A stretch of 64,000 nt of DNA from Melghirimyces profundicolus (GCF_003054245.1 NZ_QBKR01000006.1:62001-126000); one strand, 5' to 3'. Shown: positions 16,739 to 26,940, counted from the stretch's first letter. Numbers and translations are program-made. The notes: a model not told the origin generated them from the sequence alone.

Positions 16739-19090
16739 TTGCGTCCATCTCGATGGAAATGGGCACTGATCCTTTTGCTCACCTTGACCGCGCTTGCCCC
16801 GATGGGAGTTTGGTCTCATCATGCGGACGGGGAAGCGGACCGGAGTTTGTTCAACAGCGAACACTACGATTTCGTAAAATATTCCCGTTTTGATGAGATC
16901 CTGAAGGATCTCAAGCAGAACCCGCGGGTCACCGTCCGGCAGCAGGGAACCTCAGCCGGGGGGCACCCGATGTATGTGGTGACGGTGTCCGAACCGGGGG
17001 CTGAAAAAAATTTTGCCCGCTATCAAAGAATTCGGAAGCAAATGCTCAACAACCACCTGAAGGCCGACGCATGGAAGGAACAGAACACCGAATTCAAAGT
17101 CCCCATCATGATCAACGGTTCGATTCACGGAACGGAGTTCGTGGGAAGCGACGCCGTGCTCAAACTGTTGGACCGCTTTGCCAACGGGGAGGATGACACC
17201 ACCCGCACCATCCTGAAGGAAAGCGTGCTGGTGTTCAACCTGATCGCCAACCCCGACGGCCGGATCTCCGCCACCCGGTTCAACGCCGAAGGCTTTGACC
17301 TGAACCGGGATTTCATCACCCAGTCCCAGCCGGAGACCCAACAGATGGTCGATTTGATCACCCGTTGGCACCCCCTTGTCCTCCTCGACCTGCACGGATA
17401 CGTGAAATTCGGCGGAAAGACGAAACCGGGTCTGATGGAGCCCTGCACCCCGCCGCACAATCCGAACTACGAATACGACCTGTTTTCGAAGTGGGCACTC
17501 GACCAGGCCGAAGCGATGGAAGGGGAAGTGGTGAAAAACCGGTCCCTGTACGAATCCGATCTGTACCGGAACATGACCGGCACGTACATCCCGGCCCGGG
17601 ACGACACGGCCGGATGGGACGACTATCCCCCCATCTTCACCCCGATGTACGCGATGTATCACGGGTCCTACGCCTATACCCTGGAAGCGCCGACCAACGA
17701 TTGGGACGGGGTCCGTTGGCACGTGGATGCGGTGATGGGAGCGCTCAAATTCACCGTCCAAAACAAGAATGAGATGCTGGAAGACCAGTTGGAGATGTTC
17801 CGCCGGGGAATCCGTTTTAACCACCCCCATCACCCGGAAGAGTTCTTTCCCCAGGCCTACATCCTCCCGGTGGACCCGGAAAACCCCGGTGCCACCCGTC
17901 GGGCCGTCAACCATCTGATCGATAACGACATCCGGGTGGAAAAAGCCCGGACCGGTTTTTCCGCAGGCGGAGTCGACTATCCTTCCGGCACCTATATCGT
18001 GCCGATGGATCAGGCCAAAGCGGGGTTGGCCAACACCATGTTATGGGAAGGGGAAGACATCTCGGAAAAGACCCCCGCCATGTACGACATATCCGCATGG
18101 AGCTTGCCGCAACTTTGGGGATTCCAGGCCGACCCCATCAATGCGGAGCTGGATGTGACAACCACGCCGGTGAAACGGGCGGAAAACACCGGTTCCCTCC
18201 AGGGCAACGGACCGTATCGGATTCCCAACCAATCCGTGGAAGCCGTAACGATGGTGAACCGACTGTTGCAGGAAGGCGTGGCTGTTTACCGGGATCGACA
18301 GGGAGACTTCTATGTGAGAGATTCCGGTCCAAAAGTCCTCCGGGCGGTCCGGGAGTCCGGCCTGACTTTGAACACCGCGGAACTTCCGAAAGAAACCGAG
18401 CCGGTGGAAAGTATGAATGTGGCCATCCTGAAAGACGGCGGAACGGACAAGTCCCAGTCCCACGCCGGGACCCGTCATGCGTTGGAGCGGATGGGTTTTC
18501 GGGTGACGGAGTTACACCCCCGCACGGTGGCGGAAAAAGGCTTGGAGGGATATGACGTGTTCGTATACGCCGGCACCTCCAAGCTGATTCGCTGGGATCT
18601 CAGTAAAGCCAACCGGGAATTCGGACTGGAGAATGAAGAACAATACCGGCGGTTGAAAGAACAGCTTCATGCCTTTGTCCAAGCGGGCGGAACCTACGTA
18701 GCCGTCGGATCCGCCGCGTCGGAAGCGACGGTAACACTGGAACTGAGCCAAGTGAAAGTCCAAACGGGGGGCTCCAACAGCAACGGCATCGTCCAGGTCG
18801 ACAATGCGGACCACCCCCTCACGGCCGGTTATGAAGAAGAGGATCTCGGTTTTGTCTATCGACCGGGCTGGTATACCGACACCGACAGCGTTACCGTGGC
18901 CGCCTCCTACGGAAACGGGAACGACTTCTTCCAATCCGGCCACTGGAGAGGGCGGAACGAGGCACAGGGGAAACCGGTCATCGTCCGGGAAAAGAATCAC
19001 CCTGTGGTACTGATCGGATTGGAACCCGCTTTCCGCGGTCATACCGCTTATCTGTACCGTTATCTGTCCAACGCGATCTGGAGCGGTTGA
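16739..19090 (+). CDS. Large secreted M14-family metallopeptidase with C-terminal extension
   Basis: A 783-residue precursor. The N-terminus has an uncleaved or cleavable signal (WALILLLTLTALAPMGVWS). The M14 domain spans roughly residues 40-370: HxxE in NGSIHGTEFVGSD, NPDGRISATRFN, the third zinc ligand in LDLHGYVKFGG, and a Glu in AYTLEAPTNDW. The C-terminal half (about 400 residues) holds repeated GYDVFVYAGTS/YVAVGSAAS-type segments resembling a class I glutaminase-like fold, as in other large M14 peptidases of this kind. TTG start with AAAGGAGGT nine bases upstream. Followed by a strong terminator. Confidence 0.87.
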   Translation: MRPSRWKWALILLLTLTALAPMGVWSHHADGEADRSLFNSEHYDFVKYSRFDEILKDLKQNPRVTVRQQGTSAGGHPMYVVTVSEPGAEKNFARYQRIRKQMLNNHLKADAWKEQNTEFKVPIMINGSIHGTEFVGSDAVLKLLDRFANGEDDTTRTILKESVLVFNLIANPDGRISATRFNAEGFDLNRDFITQSQPETQQMVDLITRWHPLVLLDLHGYVKFGGKTKPGLMEPCTPPHNPNYEYDLFSKWALDQAEAMEGEVVKNRSLYESDLYRNMTGTYIPARDDTAGWDDYPPIFTPMYAMYHGSYAYTLEAPTNDWDGVRWHVDAVMGALKFTVQNKNEMLEDQLEMFRRGIRFNHPHHPEEFFPQAYILPVDPENPGATRRAVNHLIDNDIRVEKARTGFSAGGVDYPSGTYIVPMDQAKAGLANTMLWEGEDISEKTPAMYDISAWSLPQLWGFQADPINAELDVTTTPVKRAENTGSLQGNGPYRIPNQSVEAVTMVNRLLQEGVAVYRDRQGDFYVRDSGPKVLRAVRESGLTLNTAELPKETEPVESMNVAILKDGGTDKSQSHAGTRHALERMGFRVTELHPRTVAEKGLEGYDVFVYAGTSKLIRWDLSKANREFGLENEEQYRRLKEQLHAFVQAGGTYVAVGSAASEATVTLELSQVKVQTGGSNSNGIVQVDNADHPLTAGYEEEDLGFVYRPGWYTDTDSVTVAASYGNGNDFFQSGHWRGRNEAQGKPVIVREKNHPVVLIGLEPAFRGHTAYLYRYLSNAIWSG

Positions 19091-19127
19091 GTTCGCTGGA
19101 CACAGCCGGGGATTCTGTGATGAAAGC

Positions 19128-19175
19128 GGAGAAGCCCAACCTCGAAGGTTGGGCTTCTCCCGCTGTTGTTTTAAT
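19128..19175 (+). terminator. Rho-independent terminator
   Basis: A 15-bp perfect stem (GGAGAAGCCCAACCT) with a CGA loop, ending in a T-rich stretch, downstream of the large M14 gene. Confidence 0.8.
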
Positions 19176-19263
19176 CAGGGTGAAGAATCGGAAGTGATGA
19201 ATCAAAACGTACTGAACCTCGATAAAGAGGAGCCGTCGATCATTGGAGATTCCATCATCAGAC

Positions 19264-19337
19264 TTATTTACACCATTCGTTAACCACTTCATCGATGACG
19301 TTCAGTCCTTCCTCCAGCTGTCCGTCGTATTCTTTCT
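19264..19337 (-). pseudogene. C-terminal fragment of an unidentified protein
   Basis: In one minus-strand frame this reads VEKEYDGQLEEGLNVIDEVV and ends NEWCK-stop. The pattern resembles the C-terminal helix of sugar-binding proteins. It begins inside the end of the frameshifted permease gene and has no start of its own. Probably the tail of a deleted downstream gene. Confidence 0.35.
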
Positions 19338-20188
19338 CTACCGCTTGACAGCTCCTTGCATCCCGTAGATGAAATAGCGCTGCATCAAAAGATAGAACAT
19401 AATCACGGGGTCACAGAAATCATGGCCCCGGCGGCGAGCGCTTTAACATCCGTACCGAAGATCCCGGCCAAGTATGCCAAACCAAGGGAAAGCGGATATA
19501 ACTCCGGAGATTTGAGAACCACCAAAGGCCAGATGAAGGAGTTCCATACCGAAATAAATGAAAAGACTCCCAAAGCGGCCATCGTCGGTGCGGTCAGGGG
19601 AAGCATAATGTTCCACCACAGCCGGAAGGGGCCGCACCCGTCGATAATGGCCGCTTCTTCCATTTCTTTCGGAATGGTCAAGTAGGCCTGGCGCATTAAA
19701 AAGACGGAAAAGGCACCGATCAACCCGGGAACGATGATTCCCAAGTAGGAATCCGTCATACCGAGGGTTTTTACGATCAAAAACCGCGGAATCAGAATCA
19801 CTTCGTCCGGAATAAACATGGTGGCTATAATCGCATAGAAAATGAAGTTTCGACCGAAAAACTTCATCCGCGCCAGAGGATAAGCGGTAATAGCAGCCAG
19901 GAACAGATGGGTTGGAACCATCACGGCAACCAGAAAAAACGAATTAAACAAATATCGGGGGAAGGGGATATCATTCCATGCCTGATCGAAATTGTCCCAT
20001 ACCGGTGGGTGCGGCACCAGTTCCGGCGGAAATCCAAAGGCGGCCTGAGCATCCGATTTAAATGCCGTGGACAATAGCAAGATAAAGGGTCCGATGAACA
20101 AGCAGGCCATTAACATTAATAACAGATACATGGCGATCGTTTTCAACCAGCGCCGATAGCGAACCGGCGGAGTTTTTCTGCGGTTCAT
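19338..20188 (-). pseudogene. Sugar ABC transporter permease (MalG type), frameshifted near the C-terminus
   Basis: ATG at 20188 (GGAGGGG upstream) opens a typical 280-residue MalG-type permease. It has an N-terminal helix (TIAMYLLLMLMACLFIGPFI), and the EAA loop reads PKEMEEAAIIDGCGPFRLWW. The frame ends early at AAGAMISVTP. In another frame the next bases give the usual family ending (VIMFYLLMQRYFIYGMQGAVKR, stop at 19338). One base lost in the C run near 19410 explains this. The lesion removes the last helix, so function is doubtful. Its start overlaps the upstream frame by ATGA. Confidence 0.75.
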
Positions 20189-21245
20189 TGGATGGCTTCC
20201 CCTCCTTTGGTCAAACGATAGTGGATCGCTGAAAGAACCACCATAATCAGCCAAAGCACCATACCCATCGCCGTCGCGTAGCCCATATCCAGACGGGTGA
20301 AAGCTTCTTCATAGACGTAGTATGTCAGGTTGATCGTGCTGTTCAGAGGACCGCCGTCCGTCATCATATAGATGCTGGCGAAGACCTGCATGGCCCCCAT
20401 GCTGGACAGGATCAGACAGACGGCAATGAAGGGACGTAACAGAGGGACAATGACGTTCCAGACAATCCGGATGCGGCCGGCACCATCGATTCGCGCGGCT
20501 TCAATCAGCTCCTGGGGAACGGACTGCGGGATCCCGAGGTTGTCGAGAACCAGATCCTCCATGGATTCAATCATAATTTTGCGGGCTTGATCTCCCTTCG
20601 TTTTCACTTGAAAATCCGTAAAGAAAGGATCCTTCATCGTCTCGACAGTGGAAGGAAAGATCGGCACTTTTTTGCAGAATTCCAACTGATTTTCCGGATT
20701 GGTCACAAACAGGGCTAAATCGGCCGCTTCCTTCGGGTGCTCGCTTCCTTTGGGAACCACAAAGGTTTGAATCCCTTTGATGGGGTTGACGCCCCCCTCA
20801 TACTGCACGGCCGGAATGACTTTCACCTCTTTGTAGACGTCGGGGGCATTTTTTTCATAGTCGGTCAGATGAAAAGCGCCCACCATCGTCGAAATGGCAA
20901 TCTGTTCATTTTTCATGTTCTGGGGCAGCTCCCGCTCCTCTTTGCCGATCACACCGGTTGCAATGGCTCCGTTTTTGTAACCCTCCACATATTGCTGGAC
21001 GAATTCCACATGTTTCGGTGAATTGAACACCGCTTTTGTTTTGTCTTTATTCAAAACGGGAAGATCTGCGGCTACAAACGCCATGATGTTGGGGAAAGCG
21101 TTCATTCCATAGACATTCGGCAGTTTGTCATGGATGGTTTTTCCATGTTGCAGTGCTTCTTCGAAGGTCTTGGGGGGGGTGATCGGGATTCAAACCGGCT
21201 TTTTTATACAGTTTCGAATTCACCATGCCAATATAGGGTCCCTGC
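20185..21245 (-). pseudogene. Chimeric remnant: sugar-binding protein fused in frame to MalF-type permease
   Basis: The open frame from 21105 encodes about 190 residues of an extracellular sugar-binding protein (for example VNPIKGIQTFVVPKGSEHPK and FVTNPENQLEFCKKVPIF). It then passes without a stop into the C-terminal 115 residues of a MalF-type permease, with the EAA motif ELIEAARIDGAGRIRIVW. A deletion therefore fused the two genes. Upstream of 21105, the binding-protein frame continues as NSKLYKKAGLNPDHPPKTFE only if one G is removed from the eight-G run at 21172-21179. Before about 21245 the coding pattern is lost, so signal peptide and N-terminus are missing. Confidence 0.8.
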
Positions 21246-21479
21246 AGCCAGGGCTGTCAGCAACTTTTGACCGATATCCTGACCGAGAAGGATAGGGAAA
21301 TCAACCACCGACTCCCCTCTGATAAAACCCTGACGGTACTGACTTCAGGAACGTTTTCCGGTTGTAATCAAGTTTTATGTAAGAAAATTCTAAAATTTTA
21401 TTCCCGAAAAGAGTACCCTATGACACGAAAGATCGAACATCTGAACACCTCTATTCAACAGCAGAGACGATCCTTTTAA

Positions 21480-21500
21480 TTAGTCATACTTTAGGACTAT
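21480..21500. promoter_or_regulatory. Candidate ROK-repressor operator (importer side)
   Basis: TTAGTC-N9-GACTAT. It differs by one base from the perfect inverted repeat at 29118-29138, and the nine-base centre differs at one position. It lies upstream (minus strand) of the ruined sugar importer and just downstream of the ROK gene. Confidence 0.65.
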
Positions 21501-21540
21501 TAAGAGATAATCCAAATATATCATCAAACTCCTTTTTTTG

Positions 21541-22695
21541 TCAATTTACGAAAATCTGTTCGTTTTCATACTCCAAAATGACTGCTTGTGCCGCACCGCT
21601 GAGAATGGCATGGGGGGTGTACACAAACCGGATCTCTACCTGATGAAAGGAATAACTCAATGTTTTCCGGCAGGTTTCGTCGATGATCGCTTGCTGGAAG
21701 TCTGAGCTTCGATCCAGGGGGCTGTCAATAATAATTTGTCGGGGATTGAACAAATGGATCACGGAGGGAAGCACCTGTCCCAGGTCATAACCGAGCCTGC
21801 ACATCACCTCCTTCACCCGGTCCCGGTTCTCAGGCTCATCCAGAAACCGGCGAAGTTCCTTTGGTCCGCTGAACTTCCGTTTCGCCCTTTCCGCCATCAC
21901 CTGAAGGATGGCCGGTACACCCACCAGGGTTTCCAGGCATCCCTTTTTTCCACATCGGCAGACAGGCCCGTTTTCCCGGACCGACAAATGGCCGATTTCA
22001 CCCGCGGTCCAACTGGAACCATGGAACACCCCGGATTCATGAATGTAGGCGCCCCCCACCCCCTCCCCCAAACGGATGTAAAACAGATCGGATGAAGCGG
22101 GTTGAGCCGGTTGCAACCAAGCCAATGAAGCGGCTTTTACATTGTTGAGCACATAGACCGGCAGAGCCAAGCAAGATTCGATCGTCTTTTTCACTTCCGT
22201 TCGATCCCACCCCAAGTGAGCCGAGTAATGAACCACACCGGCGACGGGGTCGACCAAACCCGGGATTCCAATTCCGATTCCCAAGAGCGTCGGGTATTGG
22301 CGATGAAGGGAGCGGCACAAACGTTTGATTTCCTCCAGGCACGTGTCGGGGTTCTCACCGTGGAGCGCCATTTCTCCCGTTTCCAAAACGTTGGAGGCAT
22401 AATCCATCACCCGATATTGCGCGGTCTTCTTTCCGATGAGAATCCCGGCTGCGGTCATGGATTGGGAATCGATGGTCAACCGAATTCGGGGACGACCCAC
22501 ATTCCCCGCCTCCACCGTCCCCGTTTCCCTGACTATTCCGGATTGAATATAACGGTCGATAATCAAAGAAACCGTGTTTTTACTGACACCCAGCGCCTTG
22601 GCAATTTGCTGACGGGAACTTCCCGGATGTTGTCTCAAATATTTCAACACTCGTTTTTCGTTTTGTGTCCGAAGTAGGGAGGTTCCTTTTTTCAT
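21541..22695 (-). CDS. ROK-family transcriptional repressor (NagC/XylR type)
   Basis: A 384-residue regulator. Residues 1-75 form a winged helix (RQQIAKALGVSKNTVSLIID, then GRPRIRLTID). The ROK sugar-binding domain follows, with GIGIGIPGLVDP, VLNNVKAASLA in place of the usual DNDAN-type segment, GEGVGGAYI, the zinc motif GEIGHLSV...CRCGKKGCLE and an ATP-site-like C-terminus. It probably senses an amino sugar or its phosphate. Matching inverted repeats at 21480 and 29118 flank its gene cluster and are its likely operators. A repeat fragment (copy C) lies just upstream; the ribosome binding site is weak. Confidence 0.9.
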   Translation of the reverse strand: MKKGTSLLRTQNEKRVLKYLRQHPGSSRQQIAKALGVSKNTVSLIIDRYIQSGIVRETGTVEAGNVGRPRIRLTIDSQSMTAAGILIGKKTAQYRVMDYASNVLETGEMALHGENPDTCLEEIKRLCRSLHRQYPTLLGIGIGIPGLVDPVAGVVHYSAHLGWDRTEVKKTIESCLALPVYVLNNVKAASLAWLQPAQPASSDLFYIRLGEGVGGAYIHESGVFHGSSWTAGEIGHLSVRENGPVCRCGKKGCLETLVGVPAILQVMAERAKRKFSGPKELRRFLDEPENRDRVKEVMCRLGYDLGQVLPSVIHLFNPRQIIIDSPLDRSSDFQQAIIDETCRKTLSYSFHQVEIRFVYTPHAILSGAAQAVILEYENEQIFVN

Positions 22696-22719
22696 GATGC
22701 GCGTCCCGTCCTTTTCCCC

Positions 22720-22769
22720 TGGTAGTATTGTGAAAAAGGGATCGGCGGCATTTACCCGAAGCCGATCCG
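22720..22769 (+). repeat. Foldback repeat, copy C (left end only)
   Basis: AGTATTGTGAAAAAGG through TTTACCCGAAGCCG, then the similarity stops abruptly in glycoside-hydrolase coding sequence. The hydrolase frame runs into it on the other strand. Confidence 0.7.
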
Positions 22770-24781
22770 TGTTCCACGACGAGAATATCGTAAATCGAAA
22801 GCTCCGGTAACTCCGTGATCACTTCCCCATTGGCTTCTTGAAAGGGAAGCGTCCGTTGTAGTGCGGAACTCCAAATTCGTGTGGCCTGAAACCCGGGAAT
22901 TCTCAGCCGGATCGGCAACATTCTTAACGGAAGCACCGAACCGATCGGCCGGGTCATCGAGCCGGTATAGTTAATGAGATGCAACATCCACCGGTTCTTC
23001 TTTTTGCGCAATGAAAGGTGCAGAGATTCCGCTTCCGTCTCAACGATCACCCAATCTTCGCACAATTCCCGGACGGCGTTCGTCATTAAGGTTCGATACT
23101 CCGGCAATGCATAACATTCATAAAATTTCCCGACGTTTCCGGTAAGATAAATCGCCTCTCCCGCTCCGTGTCGATTGCGCAGGATAAAGGGAAAGTCCGT
23201 CGCATCCGGCAGTTCTTCATAGCGGGATTCCTGTTTTCTCCGATACCGCATCACGGTATGAACACCCGGGGAGGGTTTTCCCCTCACACTCAACGAAGGG
23301 GCGGGGATCAAAGATTGATCCATTCCCTTCAATAACGGATCTCCCCATTCCGTCTCCATATGATCAAAGCGGCTGGGCAGAATGCCCACCACTTCTTTCA
23401 ACCCCAGCACGTCCGCCAATAAAGGCTGAGGCCGACGGGTCCCTTCTTCATCATAGAAGGCCGTGTCGAAAGAAGCAATCAGTTTACCTCCCCGGCGAAC
23501 ATACGCCTCCAAATGACCGGCTTCCTCTTCCGACATGCAACTGCTCTCCGGCAAGATGACCAGATCGTACCTTTGAAAGCTTCCATCCCCAATGGATGCC
23601 TCGTCAATGACATCGAACAGGATGCGGCTTCGGGAGAGGGCGTCATACCACCCCATGAAGGATCCCCGGGCATCTCCTTGCTGCCATTCTGTCAAACGGT
23701 CCTCACCCCGGGTGAAATCCGTCTCTTCCGAAGTGGATTGGTAATGGTTCGCCGTTGAATCCGACCAAAGCAATGCCACCCGTGCAGCGGACCGCGTTCC
23801 CGTCAGATCCTCCTCATTTTGTTCCAGAAACTGATTGACGGCTTTCACCGTGTTCATCCGTGCATCGGTATTGTTGTCCTGATAAATGCCGTACCAGGTA
23901 TTGGCTCCGTGAGCGACGGCCATCGCATGTGCAATCCAGGTTTCCGCCCCCGTCAGAAGATAGCGGGACCAAGGAGCCAAACGCCCGGCAATGGCGACAC
24001 AGTATGGTTTCCCCTAGGACTGGGTTTCCAGCAGCTGAGCCGTCGCTGCCGGCTTCCACGCTCCGTCTCAGATCTCCGCTTAAAAACCCGCCTTCCGCCA
24101 ACAGCATATCCTGGTGTTTCACCGTCAGGCGGTTGTCCCGACTGCAGTATTGGGTCGGGGTCAATTGAGGGCTGTTCATGTAAATCATCGTACCGGGACG
24201 CTCCGCCTTCAACCACTGGTTGCAGTCTTTCATAAACCGCGCAATCGATTCTTTTTTAAACCGGAACCAATCCCTGTTCTGATCCGAGTCCCGTTCTCGG
24301 GACACCGGGTAGCCGTATTCCTGTCGAAACGCCGTTTTGCAGGCTTCACAAAAGCAACCGTCCGGCCGGAATAAGGGACCGTCCAGAAAAATGCCCTTGA
24401 TGGGAAAGCGGGCGAGGGTCCGAATGGTTCCAAAGGCGTATTTCCGGAAAGAAGAGTTTACACAGGAATACCCGCCCGCTCCGTATGCACTCGGAAGCAC
24501 TTCTCCCCCTTCCCCCCGTTGCAACCATTGCGGATACCGGCGGCTTAACCCGGGAGATAACCAATGGACGTTGAAATAAACGATCGGGTGGATTCCCGCG
24601 GCATTGTGAGCGCGGCAAATCGGGGTAAGAAGATCGGAACGCGCTTCCACCGCATACTCCGATTGATAGAAAGTAATCCCAGATTCACCCAGACTGATAT
24701 CGTGTACCTCCACGTGTTCCGCATTAAACCAATAAAGTCCACGATTCTCAACAAACATTGCGCCCAAAACGGGGTTTTCAT
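22770..24781 (-). pseudogene. Glycoside hydrolase with beta-galactosidase-type trimerisation domain, multiply disrupted
   Basis: Combined frames describe a protein of about 660 residues. The first part is a TIM-barrel-like domain (GIFLDGPLFRPDGCFCEAC). The second is a GATase-like trimerisation domain as in family 42 (YDLVILPESSCMSEEEAGHL, then YVRRGGKLIASF). I see three lesions. After the ATG at 24781 (AAGGAGGTGT upstream) one C is missing near 24772. A frameshift lies near 24050. In the corrected frame a TAG sits near 24016 (ETQS-stop-GKPYCVAIAG). The 3' end runs into repeat copy C, and copy E lies just upstream of the start. It sits in the amino-sugar operon and is probably inactive. Confidence 0.72.
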
Positions 24782-24815
24782 CCCCACACCTCCTTCTGTT
24801 TACGGAAACCCCAGA

Positions 24816-25006
24816 AGTATTGTGAAAAAGTGAGCGGCGGCATTTACCCGAAGCCGCTCCGGCTGCACTCACAGAGCACAAGTCTCGCCTGGGTCGCTTC
24901 TCTCCCCGGTCTCGCTATGCTGTCCTGCAGGGATGCAGGCACTGTCCGCTCCGAATCTTCCTGCTGCGGGCAGGGGCAAACGCCTGCGGATGCAACACAG
25001 AGAAGC
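24816..25006 (+). repeat. Foldback repeat, copy E (left two thirds)
   Basis: AGTATTGTGAAAAAGTGAGC through GGATGCAACACAGAGAAGC. It lies between the stop of the SIS gene and the start of the disrupted glycoside hydrolase, inside what was one operon. The right arm with its terminal repeat is missing. Confidence 0.85.
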
Positions 25007-25009
25007 AGC

Positions 25010-25768
25010 TTACAAATTCTTGATTCGACCCTTGAATCGCTGAATGAATCGGGCATTGGCTTCATCCCCTCCCGGGGCGTTGCCGCTCGTCCAAATGGGG
25101 GGATGGAGTCCTTCTTTCACCAGAATCTCCACGGTTGCGGCAACCATGGCATTTAAACAAAAGGCATTGGCAAAGGTGGACATGGCCGCCACACGCTGGT
25201 TCAATCCTTCAATCTCGACCGCGGCGTCCCCCACCTCCACTTTCGAGTCCACCACGATATCCACCAACTCATGTAAATTTTTCTTTGAAGGGTGACGGGC
25301 AGGATGGTGATCGGGAGTGGAGGAGGCATGTTGCACCGAGGTGACGCCGATCGTTTGGACTCCCAATCGTTTCGCTTCCATCGCGGCATCTATGGCTGCC
25401 GAGTTAATGCCATAAGCATTGATGAGGATCAACAAATCGCCCTTTTGCAATCCATGGTCTTGGATGACGATTTTTCCGTATCCCGGGGTTCGCTCAATGG
25501 CCATGGAGCGAAGGGCCCCGTTATTCAGGAGGGTTCCTTCGTCCAAAATGGCGCTGATGTGCATCAATCCCCCGGCTCGAAAAAAAATCTCCTGAGGCCC
25601 CAAGTTGGAGTGGCCCCCGGGTCCATAAGCATACACAATCCGATCCTGTTTGATCTGATCGGCGATGGCCCGAGCCGCTTTCCGGATCGATTCCTCCTCC
25701 TCATCATGCAGCCAGCGCAAATGAGCCACCACTTTGTTCCAATATTGAGTGATCACCGAAGTCCTCAT
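25010..25768 (-). CDS. SIS-domain sugar isomerase-like protein
   Basis: A 252-residue protein with a single SIS domain: an N-terminal helical stretch, then RIVYAYGPGGHSNLGPQEIF, the phosphosugar-type loop KGDLLILINAYGINSAAIDA, and GVQTIGVTSVQHAS. Such proteins bind or isomerise phosphorylated amino sugars. I start at MRTSVITQYWNK because its ATG overlaps the stop of the NagA-like gene (ATGA); upstream codons are that gene's coding sequence in another frame. Last intact gene of the amino-sugar operon; its stop directly abuts repeat copy E. Confidence 0.85.
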   Translation of the reverse strand: MRTSVITQYWNKVVAHLRWLHDEEEESIRKAARAIADQIKQDRIVYAYGPGGHSNLGPQEIFFRAGGLMHISAILDEGTLLNNGALRSMAIERTPGYGKIVIQDHGLQKGDLLILINAYGINSAAIDAAMEAKRLGVQTIGVTSVQHASSTPDHHPARHPSKKNLHELVDIVVDSKVEVGDAAVEIEGLNQRVAAMSTFANAFCLNAMVAATVEILVKEGLHPPIWTSGNAPGGDEANARFIQRFKGRIKNL

Positions 25769-26940
25769 GAACCGTCCCCCTTCACGTTTCTTGCATGATA
25801 GACACAATCCCCGTGTTTGTAGGTTTTCAGCAGATGAAGGGCCGACTTTTTCCGCTGAAAGAGGAGAAAGTCGGCCGGTGCGCCCTCCGCCAACCCCTCC
25901 CGACCCGGCAGATTGGCTGCCCGGGAGGGGCGAGTGGAGGCCATTTCCCATGCTTCGGACAACGGACACCATCCCGTATTCTTCAAGTGCTCCACTCCCC
26001 ACTTCAGCGTCTGTGCGGATCCGGCGAGCAGATTCGGGTTTTCCGCCAGATGCAGCTTCCCCTCCGGGGTCAATACCACCTTCCCGCCGATATGCGTGGT
26101 ATACTCCCCGGGCTCCATCCCGCAAAAGGAAACCGAATCGCTCACCAACAGGGCCTTTTCCCCTTTCACCCGCAGAATCACTTTCAGTACCGACTCCGGC
26201 AAGTGAAATCCATCCGCGATCATACAGGACCATAAATCCTCCTGGGCCAACTGTTCCCACAGGTAATTGGGATGACGGGGCAGCAACAGATGAGCACCGT
26301 TGCCCAAGTGGGTCGACATGGAGGCTCCGGCATTCACCGCTTCCCGAATCTGTTCAGGGGTCGCGGCCGTGTGGCCGATGGAGACGATCACCCCCTGTGC
26401 TGCACACCTTTGGATAAATTCACCGGCTCCCGGCCATTCCGGGGATAACGTCACCACCTTGATTCTTCCCCCGGCCGCCTCCTGCCATCGTTGAAACAGC
26501 GACCAGTCCGGTCCTTTCACATACTCCCGGTGATGCGCCCCCCTGGGACCCTCTTCCGGTGAAATAAAAGGCCCCTCCAAATGAATGCCGGCAATGCACC
26601 GATCCATCCCCTTCTCCTTGTCACACACGGCGGAAATGACGCCGACGGCACGCTCGATCGCTTCGTTGCTGTTCGTGATGATCGTCGGAAAATAAGACGT
26701 CACCCCTTCTTTCCAAAGACCCCGGGTCACATGGCGCACATGCTCTTCCTCCATCGGCCATGCGTTGAGATCATAACCGCCGTATCCGTTCACTTGTAAA
26801 TCAACCAGGCCCGGTGCAAGATAAGGCAGGTCGTCTCCGATCCCGTCCGAAAGCTCCTGGATTTCCTCGATGTTTCCACGATGCCATTTGAGACGGATCG
26901 GTCTACCCGTCCGGTAATGGATGCCTATGCATTCTTTCAT
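25765..26940 (-). CDS. nagA: N-acetylglucosamine-6-phosphate deacetylase-like amidohydrolase
   Basis: A 391-residue amidohydrolase. Metal and substrate residues are visible: LAPGLVDLQVNGYGGYD, IHLEGPFISPEEGPRGAH, the histidine in VSIGHTAATPEQI, THLGNGAH, IADGFHLP and the catalytic Asp in LLVSDSVSFCG. Canonical NagA proteins read THLFNAM at the fifth block, so this is a divergent subgroup, and its acyl group or sugar may differ. Start at ATG 26940 overlaps the NagB-like stop (ATGA) and fits the family length. It sits with a ceramidase-like gene, a NagB-like gene and a SIS gene. Confidence 0.85.
   Translation of the reverse strand: MKECIGIHYRTGRPIRLKWHRGNIEEIQELSDGIGDDLPYLAPGLVDLQVNGYGGYDLNAWPMEEEHVRHVTRGLWKEGVTSYFPTIITNSNEAIERAVGVISAVCDKEKGMDRCIAGIHLEGPFISPEEGPRGAHHREYVKGPDWSLFQRWQEAAGGRIKVVTLSPEWPGAGEFIQRCAAQGVIVSIGHTAATPEQIREAVNAGASMSTHLGNGAHLLLPRHPNYLWEQLAQEDLWSCMIADGFHLPESVLKVILRVKGEKALLVSDSVSFCGMEPGEYTTHIGGKVVLTPEGKLHLAENPNLLAGSAQTLKWGVEHLKNTGWCPLSEAWEMASTRPSRAANLPGREGLAEGAPADFLLFQRKKSALHLLKTYKHGDCVYHARNVKGDGS

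Noticed and set aside
21267-21479. 70-codon plus-strand ORF beside the ROK operator
   Set aside because: No ribosome binding site and no family pattern. It overlies the lost N-terminal part of the sugar-binding protein.
24813-25006. Minus-strand ORF starts of the type MCSVSAAG...
   Set aside because: They recur at every repeat copy and are the translated complement of the foldback repeat, not real N-termini.
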